Positions 18,141 to 26,731 are shown, counted from the first letter of the stretch. The stretch is 64,000 nt of DNA from Holophagales bacterium UBA5704 (GCA_002420005.1 DIHE01000191.1:18162-82161), one strand, 5' to 3'. Notes: generated from the sequence alone by a model not told the origin. Made by a program: numbers and translations.

Positions 18141-18949
18141 CCCCGCCGCACCGCCTCGACGACCTGGCGGGCCGCGTCGCCCTGGTCACCGGCGGCAGCA
18201 GCGGCCTCGGCTTCGCCGCCGCACAGGCGCTCGCCCGCCGCGGCGCGCACGTGGTGATCGCGAGCCGTGGCGGCGAGAAGCTGGAGGCCGCCCGCGCCCG
18301 TCTGGCCGAACACGCGGCCCCGGGGGCGAAGATCGCGGCCCTGCCGGTGGACGTCCGCGATCTCGCCTCCCTGGAGGCGCTGGTCGCCGCAACCGAGCAG
18401 AGTGCCGGGCCGGTGGACGTCCTGGTCGCCAACGGCGGCGGCCCTCCGGCCAAACCGGCGGCCGAGGTCACCGAGGAGGACTGGCAGAACGTCCTCCCGC
18501 TGGTCTTCCTGTTCATCCCCCGTCTTTGCCGCCTGGTCCTGCCCGGCATGCGGGCGCGCCGATGGGGCCGGATCGTGGCGATCAACTCCGTCTCCGCGCG
18601 CCAGCCGATCCCCAACCTGGCGATGTCGAATGCCCTGCGCCCCGCCGTCCTCGGCTATCTCAAGACCCTGTCGAACGAAGTGGCCGGCGAGGGCGTCACC
18701 GTGAACGCCGTCCTCCCCGGCTACACCCTGACCGAACGCCAGACCGAGCTCGCCGCCGCGGCCTGCGCCCGCACCGGCAAGACCGCCGAGGAGATCTACC
18801 GGTCCTGGGTCGGCGACACGGCCGCCGGCCGCATGGCCGATCCCCAGGAGATCGGCGAGGTCATCGGCTTCCTCTGCTCCCCCGCCGCGTCGTACCTGAC
18901 CGGCCAGGCGGTGACGGTGGACGGGGGATATGTGAAGGGATTGATGTAA
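18137..18949 (+). CDS. Short-chain dehydrogenase/reductase lacking the YxxxK motif
   Basis: The 270-residue SDR has the cofactor motif VTGGSSGLGFA, VANGGGPP (NAG-equivalent), the serine region INSVSARQPIPNLAMSNALR and the C-terminal SYLTGQAVTVDGGY. Where classical SDRs carry YxxxK after the catalytic Ser, this protein reads SNALR, so the usual Tyr and Lys are absent. Divergent SDRs with SN.LR at this place exist and are often annotated as 3-oxoacyl-ACP reductases. It may bind NAD(P) but use another catalytic residue. It overlaps the dehydrogenase gene by 4 nt. Confidence 0.85.
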   Translation: MTPPHRLDDLAGRVALVTGGSSGLGFAAAQALARRGAHVVIASRGGEKLEAARARLAEHAAPGAKIAALPVDVRDLASLEALVAATEQSAGPVDVLVANGGGPPAKPAAEVTEEDWQNVLPLVFLFIPRLCRLVLPGMRARRWGRIVAINSVSARQPIPNLAMSNALRPAVLGYLKTLSNEVAGEGVTVNAVLPGYTLTERQTELAAAACARTGKTAEEIYRSWVGDTAAGRMADPQEIGEVIGFLCSPAASYLTGQAVTVDGGYVKGLM

Positions 18950-18954
18950 AGAAG

Positions 18955-20247
18955 CTACGCCAGCTCTCGAACCGCCTGCTCCATCCGCCGTACCAGCTCC
19001 GGCAGCGCGGCGGCATCCACCGAGCAGTGGGCGATCCGCAGATAGCGGGGATCGACCGAGATGAGGCCGGTGTCGTGGTGCTCCAGCAGGTGGCGGCGGA
19101 CCTGCTCGCCGGTCAATCCGAGCTTCTCCGGGATCTCCACCAGGGCGAAGCAGCCGGAGTTCGAGGGCAGCACGGTCAGCAGACCGGGATCGACCTCGGC
19201 GAGAGCCTTCTTGAGGGCGCGGTAGCGCTCTTCGAGGAGGGCTCGGACGGCTTCCACCTGCTCTTCGACCCCGGGAGCGCGGAGGGCCTGAAGGAGCAGC
19301 ACCTGGCTGGTCGCCACCGGCGAGCCGACGGTCGAACGCACCAGGGTCTTCATCTTGCTCTCCAGCGCCCGGGCGACGCCGGACTCCGGTGCGCAGGCGA
19401 AGGTGAGGAAGCCCACCCGGCCGCCGAAGAACGAAAACTCCTTGGTGCCGCCATCCACCTTGACCGGCACCAGGTTCGGATGCGCGCCGATCAGATCCCA
19501 GAACAGCGACTCGCGGGGGATGCCGGGCTCGAAGACCAGCCCGGCGTAGGCGTCGTCGCAGATCACCACCAGCGGGCGCACGGCGGCGACATCGAGGAGG
19601 CATTGCCGCACCTCGCCGCGTTCCGCGACGGTCAATGAATAGCCGCCCGGGTTCGACGGCAGGTTCAAGATCGCCACCGCGGGCTCTCCGGCGGGCAGCC
19701 CGTGCAGGGCCTCGGCGATGGCGACGGTGTTGTAGCGGCCTTCCACGTAGGCGGGCGCGGTCTTGACCTCGGCACCCGTGCGGGTGGCGAAGACCTGCCG
19801 GTAGTTTCCCCAGAACGGCCGCGGGATCGCCACCGCCCGCCCTTCGCCGCCGAAAAGATCGGCCAGGATGGACAGGCTGTGGGTCAGCCCGCCGGTCACC
19901 AGCGGCAAGCTGGACGGGAGATCCGCGGCGACGCCCCGGCGCTGCCAGGCGCGCCAACGCTGCCGCACCTCGGGAATGCCTTCCACCGGCGAATAGAGGA
20001 GGGCCCGGCTCAGGTCCTCCGCCGAAAGCCCGGACAAGCCGGCGGCCAGAACAGGCAGCGGCACGGCGCCACCCCGGCCGTCGGTGATCTGGCCGATCGT
20101 CCCGTTGAGCGCCTTGCCGCGCGCTTCGGCGCTCTGCGCCGGCACGTCGGGGGGGAAGTACACCCTCTGTCCGAGAGGGGAGAGGGCACCGAACAACACA
20201 GGCGCACCTTCTTGTAGCAAGGAATTGATTTCAGTCCGCGGGTCCAT
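18955..20247 (-). CDS. Aminotransferase class I/II
   Basis: The 430-residue PLP enzyme (MDPRTEINSLLQEG at the start) has LNLPSNPGGYSLT, CDDAYAGLVFEPG and the PLP lysine in GGTKEFSFFGGRVGFLTF. It is a distinct aminotransferase subgroup, more divergent than the one at 5342. The frame is open for a further 1.1 kb upstream, but the ATG at 20247 is where family similarity begins. A TATACT hexamer on the minus strand lies only about 9 nt before it, so the transcript may be nearly leaderless. It is convergent with the SDR gene, with 5 nt between stops. Substrate unknown. Confidence 0.85.
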   Translation of the reverse strand: MDPRTEINSLLQEGAPVLFGALSPLGQRVYFPPDVPAQSAEARGKALNGTIGQITDGRGGAVPLPVLAAGLSGLSAEDLSRALLYSPVEGIPEVRQRWRAWQRRGVAADLPSSLPLVTGGLTHSLSILADLFGGEGRAVAIPRPFWGNYRQVFATRTGAEVKTAPAYVEGRYNTVAIAEALHGLPAGEPAVAILNLPSNPGGYSLTVAERGEVRQCLLDVAAVRPLVVICDDAYAGLVFEPGIPRESLFWDLIGAHPNLVPVKVDGGTKEFSFFGGRVGFLTFACAPESGVARALESKMKTLVRSTVGSPVATSQVLLLQALRAPGVEEQVEAVRALLEERYRALKKALAEVDPGLLTVLPSNSGCFALVEIPEKLGLTGEQVRRHLLEHHDTGLISVDPRYLRIAHCSVDAAALPELVRRMEQAVRELA

Positions 20248-20340
20248 GGCGGCGCAGTATATAAGGCCGGCCCCGGGAGAGCCAGAAGGTCCCGCTTGCC
20301 GATGCTTGGCGGCCGGGCTGTTCTCCTGTAAGTTGTGCCC

Positions 20341-22257
20341 ATGATCCGGGGTTCCTTTCGTTCTATGATTCGTTCCCCTCTCGCCGTCATTTTCGTGCTG
20401 ATGTCGGCAATCTTTTGTGCTACAAGATCTCCGGCAGCCGAGGCCATGCAAGAACCCATCGTCTACACCCTTCGCTTCCCGGCCCCCCAGGCCCACTCCG
20501 TGGAGGTGGAAGCCACCGTCCCCACCGGCGGCCGGCCCGCCATCGAGCTGATGATGGCCACCTGGACACCCGGGTCCTACATGATCCGGGAGTACTCCCG
20601 CCATCTGGAAGCCGTCACCGCCGCGACCGTCTCCGGCGAGGCGCTGCCGCTCGAAAAGACACGCAAGAACCGCTGGCGGGTCACCACCGGCGGCGCCGCG
20701 CAGGTGACCGTGCGCTACCGCGTCTACGCGCGCGAGCTGTCGGTGCGCACCAACTTCATCGACGCGAGCTTCGCCCTGCTGAACGGTGCACCGACGTTCC
20801 TGACCCTCGCAGACGGCGCCGAACGGCCGCACGACGTGCAGATCGTCCTCCCCCCTGGGTGGAAGACCGCCGTCTGCGCGCTGCCTCCACCGCCCGGTTT
20901 TGCGGAAGGCGAGGGCCGGTTTCGCGCTGCGAGCTTCGATGCGCTGGTCGATGCACCGATCTACGCCGGCACTCCCGCACTGTACCGGTTCGAGGTCGGC
21001 GGCACGCCGCATCTGCTGGTCAACGAAGGAGAAGGCGGCATCTGGGACGGTCCCCGCTCCGCCGCCGACGTCGAGAAGATCGCGCGCGAGCTGGTGGCCT
21101 TCTGGGGCGTCATTCCCTATCCACGCTTCATCTTCTTCAATCTCCTGGTCGAGATGGACGGCGGGCTGGAACACCGCGACTCGACCGTCCTCATGGAGAG
21201 CCGCTGGGCCACCCGCCGCCGCAAGGACTACGTCGACTGGCTCGGCCTGGTGAGTCACGAGCAGTTCCACGCCTGGAGCGGCAAGCGGCTCCGGCCGGAG
21301 GCCCTGGGTCCCTTCGACTATGAGAACGAGGTCTACACCCGCGACCTGTGGATCGTCGAGGGGCTCACCTCCTACTACGACGACGTGCTTCTCCACCGTG
21401 CCGGCCTGAGCACCCAGAAGGAGCTGCTCAAGGCACTGAGCACCGATGTCGAGGTCCTCCAGACCACGCCGGGCCGGCAGGCCCAGACTCTCGCCACCTC
21501 CTCGTTCGACGCCTGGATCAAGTACTACCGGCGGGACGAGAACTCACCCAACACCGCGATCAGCTATTACGTGAAGGGAGCCGTGGTCGGCTTCCTCCTC
21601 GACGCCCGTATCCGCCGCGCCACGGACGGCCGGCGCAGCCTCGACGACGTGCTGCGGCTCGCCTACCGGCGCTTTTCCGGGGAGCGTGGGTTCCGCAGTG
21701 AAGAGTTCCGCACGGCGCTTCACGAGGTGGCCGGGATCGATCTCTCCTCCTGGCTCGACCGGGCTCTCTTCTCCAACGACGAGCTCGATTACACCGAAGC
21801 CCTCGCCTGGTACGGCCTGCGCTTCGTCGAGAAGGAAGACGAGAAGAAGGACGAGGAGGAGGGCAACGGCGACGAAGCCGGCCCGGCCGCTCCCGCCGGC
21901 TGGCTGGGCATGGAGACGGAAGACCGCAGCGGACGCCTGGTGGTCACCGAGGTCCGGAGGGGAACTCCGGCGTACGAGGCGGGCCTCAACGTCGAGGACG
22001 AGATCCTCGGCCTCGGGGACTACCGGGTCACCCCGGCCCAGTGGAAAGACCGCCTCAAGGCCTACCGCCCCGGCGAGACCGTCGAGCTCCTCGTCGCACG
22101 GCGGGACCGCCTCGTCCGCCTCGGCGCCACGCTCCAGGAGAAGCCGAAGCTCCGCTGGAGACTCGCAGTCGATCCGGAGGCGACCGCGGAGCAGAAGGGG
22201 CACCTCGCAGCCTGGCTGGCCAGCTCGGCACCCGCTCAAGGACTTGACAAGCCCTGA
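20341..22257 (+). CDS. M61 family glycyl-aminopeptidase-type protease with PDZ domain
   Basis: The roughly 638-residue exported protein has a signal peptide (SPLAVIFVLMSAIFC), the M61 N-terminal domain (MATWTPGSYMIREYSRHLE) and the zinc motif HEQFH at residues 306-310. A catalytic-domain segment (WIVEGLTSYYDDVLLHRAG) and a PDZ domain around 540-625 (AYEAGLNVEDEILGLGD) follow. An acidic linker (EKEDEKKDEEEGNGDE) separates catalytic domain and PDZ. The family cleaves N-terminal glycine or alanine from peptides. A GTG at 20335 is an alternative start. Confidence 0.9.
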   Translation: MIRGSFRSMIRSPLAVIFVLMSAIFCATRSPAAEAMQEPIVYTLRFPAPQAHSVEVEATVPTGGRPAIELMMATWTPGSYMIREYSRHLEAVTAATVSGEALPLEKTRKNRWRVTTGGAAQVTVRYRVYARELSVRTNFIDASFALLNGAPTFLTLADGAERPHDVQIVLPPGWKTAVCALPPPPGFAEGEGRFRAASFDALVDAPIYAGTPALYRFEVGGTPHLLVNEGEGGIWDGPRSAADVEKIARELVAFWGVIPYPRFIFFNLLVEMDGGLEHRDSTVLMESRWATRRRKDYVDWLGLVSHEQFHAWSGKRLRPEALGPFDYENEVYTRDLWIVEGLTSYYDDVLLHRAGLSTQKELLKALSTDVEVLQTTPGRQAQTLATSSFDAWIKYYRRDENSPNTAISYYVKGAVVGFLLDARIRRATDGRRSLDDVLRLAYRRFSGERGFRSEEFRTALHEVAGIDLSSWLDRALFSNDELDYTEALAWYGLRFVEKEDEKKDEEEGNGDEAGPAAPAGWLGMETEDRSGRLVVTEVRRGTPAYEAGLNVEDEILGLGDYRVTPAQWKDRLKAYRPGETVELLVARRDRLVRLGATLQEKPKLRWRLAVDPEATAEQKGHLAAWLASSAPAQGLDKP

Positions 22258-22271
22258 GAAACGGCTATCAT
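22244..22271 (+). promoter_or_regulatory. Sigma70-type promoter for the cold shock gene
   Basis: TTGACA at 22244-22249, a 16-nt spacer and TATCAT at 22266-22271. It overlaps the end of the M61 gene and would give a leader of about 125 nt before the csp ATG. Confidence 0.7.
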
Positions 22272-22332
22272 CACCCCCGTCTCCGGAACCATGGTCGGTT
22301 ACGGAGGCGCAACCAGTAACACACGCAAGGGG

Positions 22333-22349
22333 ACCTGGTGCTGCCAGGT
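22333..22349 (+). promoter_or_regulatory. Hairpin in the cold shock mRNA leader
   Basis: ACCTGG, a 5-nt loop and CCAGGT, followed by a T-rich stretch, lie in the middle of the long 5' leader. Long structured leaders control cspA-type mRNAs. This hairpin could instead be an attenuator. Confidence 0.45.
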
Positions 22350-22402
22350 CTTTCGTGTTTCTGGGCATCACACATCGAACCAGAGAGAGAGAAGAACACA
22401 TC

Positions 22403-22612
22403 ATGCGCAACACAGGACGAGTGAAGTGGTTCAACGACAGCAAGGGATTCGGCTTCATCACCCCGGAGAACGGGGCGGCGGATTGCTTCGTCCACCACTC
22501 GGAGATTCAGGCCCAGGGGTTCAAGAGCCTCGCTGAAGGAGAGCGGGTCGAGTTCGACATCGTGCAGGGCAAGAAGGGCCCGGCGGCGGCGAACGTGACC
22601 AAGATCAGCTGA
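22403..22612 (+). CDS. cspA: Cold shock protein (CspA family)
   Basis: The 69-residue CSD protein carries both RNA-binding motifs, KGFGFITPENG (RNP1) and DCFVHHSEI (RNP2), after the typical start NTGRVKWFNDS. It binds single-stranded nucleic acids and acts as an RNA chaperone. AGAGAGAGAAGAA lies upstream as an A/G-rich ribosome site. The leader of about 125 nt with a hairpin and a strong terminator after the gene make it a monocistronic unit. Cold induction is inferred from the family; several Csp paralogues in bacteria are not cold-induced. Confidence 0.95.
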   Translation: MRNTGRVKWFNDSKGFGFITPENGAADCFVHHSEIQAQGFKSLAEGERVEFDIVQGKKGPAAANVTKIS

Positions 22613-22667
22613 GACTCTGCCTGCGGCCGGCTCGCCACCGCGAGAGGCCTTCAGAGTCGTTTCGATG

Positions 22668-22693
22668 GGCCACCCGGATCGGGTGGCCTTTTT
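22668..22693 (+). terminator. Intrinsic terminator after the cold shock gene
   Basis: GGCCACCC, loop GGATC, GGGTGGCC, then TTTTT: a perfect 8-bp stem with a T-run. Confidence 0.9.
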
Positions 22694-22707
22694 CGTTGCA
22701 CCGGGGC

Positions 22708-22744
22708 TTGACGAACGAACCTACTAGTACTAGGTTATTAGTAG
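22708..22744 (+). promoter_or_regulatory. BlaI-type promoter/operator
   Basis: TTGACG at 22708-22713 and TAGGTT at 22731-22736 (17-nt spacer) form a promoter. It overlaps the inverted repeat CTACTA (22721-22726) and TAGTAG (22739-22744), 12 nt apart, plus the internal palindrome CTAGTACTAG. TACTA/TAGTA half-sites resemble BlaI/MecI operators, so autorepression is likely. Confidence 0.7.
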
Positions 22745-22760
22745 ACGGAGGCTCAAGCCC

Positions 22761-23144
22761 ATGAAACCCAAGGCCCGCACTCTCACCGAACACGAGCTCG
22801 AGATCATGAAGGTGGTCTGGGAGAGAAAGACCGCCACCGTGCGCGAGGTCTACGAGGAGCTGCGCGAGCGCAAGGCCGTGGCCTACACCACGGTGATGAC
22901 CATGATGAACATCCTGGAGACCAAGGGGCATCTGGTGAAGCGGCCGGAGGGGCGGGCCTACGTCTACGAACCGGCGCACGCACGGGGGCAGGTGATCGCG
23001 GGCCTGGTGCACGACTTCGTCGACCGCGTCTTCGACGGCGCAGCGCAACCGTTGGTGTTGAACCTCCTCCGGGAAAAGAAGCTCTCTCGCGAGGAGCTGG
23101 ACGAGATCACCCGTTGGATCGACGAGGCGCCGGAGGAGCCATGA
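22761..23144 (+). CDS. BlaI/MecI/CopY-family transcriptional repressor
   Basis: The 127-residue winged-helix protein (LTEHELEIMKVVWERKTATV ... AYTTVMTMMNILETKGHL) is a standard PF03965 member of normal length. Such repressors bind as dimers and are destroyed by a partner M56 membrane protease, as in BlaI/BlaR1. The partner gene follows with an ATGA overlap, and an inverted repeat of TACTA type sits on its own promoter. The regulated target beyond its own operon is not visible, and no beta-lactamase lies nearby. Confidence 0.93.
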   Translation: MKPKARTLTEHELEIMKVVWERKTATVREVYEELRERKAVAYTTVMTMMNILETKGHLVKRPEGRAYVYEPAHARGQVIAGLVHDFVDRVFDGAAQPLVLNLLREKKLSREELDEITRWIDEAPEEP

Positions 23145-24415
23145 GCTTTTCGACGTTCGCCAACCAGCTCATCCCGTGGGTTCTGCAGATCACCCTGCTG
23201 CTCGCCGCCGGCCTCGCGCTGCCGGCCCTGGTGCGGCTCCGCGAGCCGCGGACCTGCCTGTTCTATGGGCAGGGAGTGCTCCTGGCCGTCCTCCTGGTTC
23301 CGGTCCTGCCTCTTCTGATTCCGCGGCTCGGTTCGGCGGCCTTCGATGGCGTGGCGGTCTTCTCGGTCTCCAGCCGATGGCTCGCACCGCTCGCGAGCCT
23401 CGGAAAAGGAACGTCCGGCGACTGGAGCCCGGAGCGGGTCGTACCCGGCGTGCTCGTTCTCGGAGCCGCCGTCCGGCTCGCCTGGCTGGGGCTCGGCCTG
23501 GTCTCCCTGCGGGTCTGGCGCCGCAACGCCGTTCCCGCCGTGCTCGCCCCGGAAACCGCCGCGCTGGCGCAGCGGCTGGCGGCTCGGGCTTCCCTGCTCG
23601 TCTCGCCGCGCGTGGGCAGCCCGGTGACGTTCGGCTGGCGCCGCCCGGTGGTCCTTCTTCCCGCGGGCTTCGCGGCGTTGCCACCCGAGGCGCAGCGCGG
23701 GATCGTCTGCCACGAGCTCCTCCATGTCCGCCGCCACGACTGGCTGTTCGCCCTGGGGGAAGAGGTGGCGCGCGCCCTTCTGTGGTTCCATCCGGCCGCC
23801 TGGATGCTTCTCGCCCGCATCGCTCTCAGCCGCGAGCAGGTGGTGGACCGCGAGGCGGTGCGTCTGACCGGCTCGCGCCGTGCTTATCTGGAAGCGCTGC
23901 GCACCGTCGCTTGCGGCTCCTGGCAGACCGCCGTACCCGGCCTGCCGTTCTTCCACCGCGGTCACCTGCGCGAACGGGTGGCCCATCTCTGCAAGGAGGT
24001 TTCCATGTCACGCACCCGCCTCATCGCCCTCGTCAGCACGTGCGCCGGGCTCCTCGCCCTCACCGCGGTCGTCGGCATCCTCGCCTTCCCCCTGGCCGGA
24101 ACCGCCTGGGCCGGTGAGCCTCTTGAGATCAAAGGCGACGTCCAACGGCCCGAGGCGATCGACGTCCCCGCGCCGGTCTATCCCGAGGAGGCACGCAAGG
24201 ACCGGCTCGAGGGCAAGGTGATCATCAAAACGATCATCGACCTGCAGGGCAAGGTCCAGAAGCCCGAGGTCCTGGGTTCGTCCGGTCATGCGGCACTGGA
24301 CAAAGCCGCCCTGGACGCTGTCTCGACCTGGGCGTTCAAGCCGGCGACGCTCCACGGAAAGCCGGTCGAGGTCTACTACTGGCTGACGATCGACTTCAAG
24401 GCCGACGAAGAGTAG
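23141..24415 (+). CDS. M56 (BlaR1-type) membrane metalloprotease with TonB-type C-terminal domain
   Basis: The 424-residue protein has three to four membrane segments in the first 130 residues, the M56 zinc motif HELLHVRRHDW (HELLH at 191-195), another membrane segment near 290-310 (STCAGLLALTAVVGILAF) and a C-terminal TonB-like domain (APVYPEEARKDRLEGKV ... ALDAVSTWAFKPATLHG). The start at 23141 overlaps the stop of the repressor gene. It probably senses something outside the cell through the C-terminal domain, in place of the penicillin-binding sensor of BlaR1, and cleaves the BlaI-like repressor. The TonB-type sensor role is inferred. Confidence 0.9.
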   Translation: MSFSTFANQLIPWVLQITLLLAAGLALPALVRLREPRTCLFYGQGVLLAVLLVPVLPLLIPRLGSAAFDGVAVFSVSSRWLAPLASLGKGTSGDWSPERVVPGVLVLGAAVRLAWLGLGLVSLRVWRRNAVPAVLAPETAALAQRLAARASLLVSPRVGSPVTFGWRRPVVLLPAGFAALPPEAQRGIVCHELLHVRRHDWLFALGEEVARALLWFHPAAWMLLARIALSREQVVDREAVRLTGSRRAYLEALRTVACGSWQTAVPGLPFFHRGHLRERVAHLCKEVSMSRTRLIALVSTCAGLLALTAVVGILAFPLAGTAWAGEPLEIKGDVQRPEAIDVPAPVYPEEARKDRLEGKVIIKTIIDLQGKVQKPEVLGSSGHAALDKAALDAVSTWAFKPATLHGKPVEVYYWLTIDFKADEE

Positions 24416-24464
24416 AGACGGCGGCCTCCCACCTCCGCCCGGGACCCGCAAGGTCTCGGCTCGA

Positions 24465-24490
24465 GGGCGTTCCCGCGCGGAACGTCCTTT
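24465..24490 (+). terminator. Hairpin terminator after the M56 gene
   Basis: GGGCGTTCC, loop CGCGC, GGAACGTCC (one G-U pair), then TTT, between convergent genes. Confidence 0.55.
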
Positions 24491-24497
24491 CCCCGTT

Positions 24498-26228
24498 TCA
24501 GGGTCCCTCCAACAGCCCGGCCTCCCGTCGGACCCCCCGCGCCAGATCGCGCGCCAGGCGATTCGCGGTGTTCGCGGCGGCCAGCGCATCGAGCCGAGCC
24601 AGCTCTTCGCGCAGAGCGGGCGAGTCCTCCAGCTTCTCCCCGGTGGGGCGGCGACGCAGCCGATACGGGTCCAGCAGCTCGAACGGCCGGCATTCCGGGC
24701 AGGGCCAGGCGCCGCCCCGCACACGGCTCCACAGCGCACCGTTTTCGTCGAAATCCACCAGCGCGAAATCGCCGCGGGCGCGCAAGGCGGCCGCCATCTG
24801 CAGGTTCACCGGCGCGTACAAGCCGGCGACCAGCACGACGTGGTCGATCCCCCGGCCGTCGATCTCGCGGCTCAGCACGGCCGGATCGGCGATCTCCAGA
24901 TAGGCCTGGAGAAACGAGGCCGGAAACACCTGCGGCACCCGGCCGTCGATGTAGGTGGTGACTCGGGGCCAGAGGCGGAAAGCCATGTAGCCATGCGCCT
25001 CCTTGGAGGAACAGAGGACGCGCCCGCCCAGCCCGTGGGCGGCCATGAAATCGGCGCGGGCGACCGGATTGGGCCGCGGATCGACTCCGATCCCGAAGGT
25101 CCCGAGAGCCGACAGGACGTGCTGGGCGAGAGCCAGGGTGATCGCGAGCAGAAACGCGGACGCCAGGGCCTCCGTGCGCGGCACGAGGTGGCGCACCACC
25201 CTGTCCCAGCCGAGCATCCCGAGCCGGATCGACGGGAGGGCCGCGATCACGAAGACCGGCGTCAGCATCACGTGACGCACGGCGAGCACCAGCAGAACCG
25301 CCAAGACGACCTGCTGCAACGGCTCGGCGGCCGGGAGCACACCGCGGCGCACGGAACGCACCAGGCTCGCCGCCCAGGCGAGAGCCACCAGCACGAAGAG
25401 GACGAGCGGGACCTGGGTGAACGTCAGAAACGTCCAGACCGGCTCCCACTCGGCGGAGACCTGATGGCGGAAGATGGAAGCCAGTGCGGCGAAGAAATGG
25501 TCGGCGTTGGGGGTGAGCAGCGCGGAGGCGGCGATCGCCAGGCCCATCAGCAGGCGGGGCCGGTGGCGGGTCAGGGCGACGCTCAGCCCGCTCCGCCGGG
25601 CGTCGGCCAGCAGGCCGTCGGCGAGCACCGCGCCGCACAAGCCCATCCCCAGGAGCCACGAGGGATGGAAATTGACCCAGAGGACGAACAGGCCGACCAG
25701 CGCCGCCGCCCATGGGAGGGACCAGCGCTCGCGCAGGCGGGTCGTCAGGGCATGGGCGCCGGCGAGCAACAGAAAGGCGTAGGTATGCGGCCGGTCGGCG
25801 ACGCGCACCTGCACGGCCAGGAGAAGGGCGGCACCCACGAGCGTGGCAGCGAGCGTGCGTCCTTCTTCCAGAGCCCTCCCCCCTCGCTGCAGCCAGTGCC
25901 ATAGACCCACCCACACCGTGCCCCCGAAGGCGACCGCCCGCAGGACCATGAGGCCGAACGGTCCCGCCGCCGACCAGGCCAGATGCATGACCACTCCGGC
26001 GAGCCATTCCCAGTTGGTCCAGGGAGCGTTCTGGAAGGTGAAGCTGAACGGATCGGCCGACGGGACCCGGCCGGTCTCCAGCACCAGCCGGCCGGTGAGC
26101 AGGTGCCACCAGTGATCGTCGCAGGGGACCCAGAAACAGACGGCATACAGCACGATGCCGCCCAGCAGGAGCTGTATCCACAGGAAGCCTCGTAGAGAGG
26201 CCGGAGAAGGGCTGGTCGAGGAGAGCAC
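24498..26228 (-). CDS. Polytopic membrane protein of unknown function
   Basis: The 576-residue protein has about ten to eleven hydrophobic segments in the first 390 residues (for example FLWIQLLLGGIVLYAVCFWV, VPLVLFVLVALAWAASLV and VVLAVLLVLAVRHV). A soluble C-terminal part follows, with HGLGGRVLCSSKEAHGYMAF, PRVTTYIDGRVPQVFP and CPECRPFELL. The topology and the aromatic DDHWWHLLTGRLVLETG loop after the first helix resemble membrane glycosyltransferase-like (GT-C) proteins, but I see no diagnostic DD/DE motif beyond this. It is convergent with the M56 gene and has no operon partner. Function unassigned. Confidence 0.75.
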   Translation of the reverse strand: MLSSTSPSPASLRGFLWIQLLLGGIVLYAVCFWVPCDDHWWHLLTGRLVLETGRVPSADPFSFTFQNAPWTNWEWLAGVVMHLAWSAAGPFGLMVLRAVAFGGTVWVGLWHWLQRGGRALEEGRTLAATLVGAALLLAVQVRVADRPHTYAFLLLAGAHALTTRLRERWSLPWAAALVGLFVLWVNFHPSWLLGMGLCGAVLADGLLADARRSGLSVALTRHRPRLLMGLAIAASALLTPNADHFFAALASIFRHQVSAEWEPVWTFLTFTQVPLVLFVLVALAWAASLVRSVRRGVLPAAEPLQQVVLAVLLVLAVRHVMLTPVFVIAALPSIRLGMLGWDRVVRHLVPRTEALASAFLLAITLALAQHVLSALGTFGIGVDPRPNPVARADFMAAHGLGGRVLCSSKEAHGYMAFRLWPRVTTYIDGRVPQVFPASFLQAYLEIADPAVLSREIDGRGIDHVVLVAGLYAPVNLQMAAALRARGDFALVDFDENGALWSRVRGGAWPCPECRPFELLDPYRLRRRPTGEKLEDSPALREELARLDALAAANTANRLARDLARGVRREAGLLEGP

Positions 26229-26731
26229 GACGGGATTCTCACGCGGAGGCCCGCCGAGCGCAACCGGGAGATCTTCTCAGTGCCGGCGTGCGCAGGCTTC
26301 GAACCGGCGGATCCGCGCCAGCAGAGACGGCTCCGGGGCCGTCCGGGCCGGCCGGCGCCAGGGCTGGCGGTGCAGAAGGCGCCGCTGTCCGAGGCAGAGG
26401 TCGACCTGCCGGAAAGTGCTGTCGGCAGAGCGCAGCTCGCGCAAGGAATCGACCGGGTGCTCCAGGCACACCTTCGAGGGAACCGACAGAGACCTGTGCG
26501 GAGAGGGGCCGGCTGGGCAAAGGCGCATCGTGTCCTCCATATCAGTCTCATACGGAGGAGGAGACAGAATGGTTTGCCCGCCAAAATCCCGCAGAATGGC
26601 GTAAACACGGCGTGACGTCAGCGAAGTGACGGGAAAGTGGCTCGCTTTGGGCACCGAGAAGCACCCTACCTATTAGAATGATGGACAATATCCGTCCAAT
26701 GCACGGTAGACATCCGTCAAGGGAGATGCGT
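26229..26731. other. Intergenic stretch without a firm gene
   Basis: About 500 bp separate the membrane protein gene from the exported-peptide gene. One minus-strand frame (26277-26540) is listed separately at low confidence. A short plus-strand frame at 26569 (MVCPPKSRRMA) follows a strong GGAGGAGGAG and may be a leader peptide or chance. TAGAAT at 26674-26679 is a candidate -10 for the downstream peptide gene, but no good -35 is seen. Confidence 0.5.
26277..26540 (-). CDS. Possible small hypothetical protein
   Basis: An 87-residue frame (MEDTMRLCPAGPSPHRSL at the start, LLARIRRFEACARRH at the end) fills most of the gap and lies upstream of the membrane protein gene on the same strand. It is Arg-rich, has no recognisable domain and no convincing ribosome site, so it may be non-coding. 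Confidence 0.25.
   Translation of the reverse strand: MEDTMRLCPAGPSPHRSLSVPSKVCLEHPVDSLRELRSADSTFRQVDLCLGQRRLLHRQPWRRPARTAPEPSLLARIRRFEACARRH

Noticed and set aside
20341..22257. Beta-lactam resistance locus made of M61, BlaI and M56 genes
   Set aside because: No beta-lactamase or penicillin-binding domain is present, and the M56 protein has a TonB-type end; BlaI/M56 pairs are common outside resistance.
26280..26310. tRNA fragment suggested by a GGTTCGAAG stretch on the minus strand
   Set aside because: No acceptor or anticodon stems can be formed around it. No other tRNA-like sequence was noticed in the window.
26569..26604. Eleven-codon leader peptide (MVCPPKSRRMA) after GGAGGAGGAG
   Set aside because: Good ribosome site, but no promoter, conserved feature or attenuator structure links it to the downstream gene.
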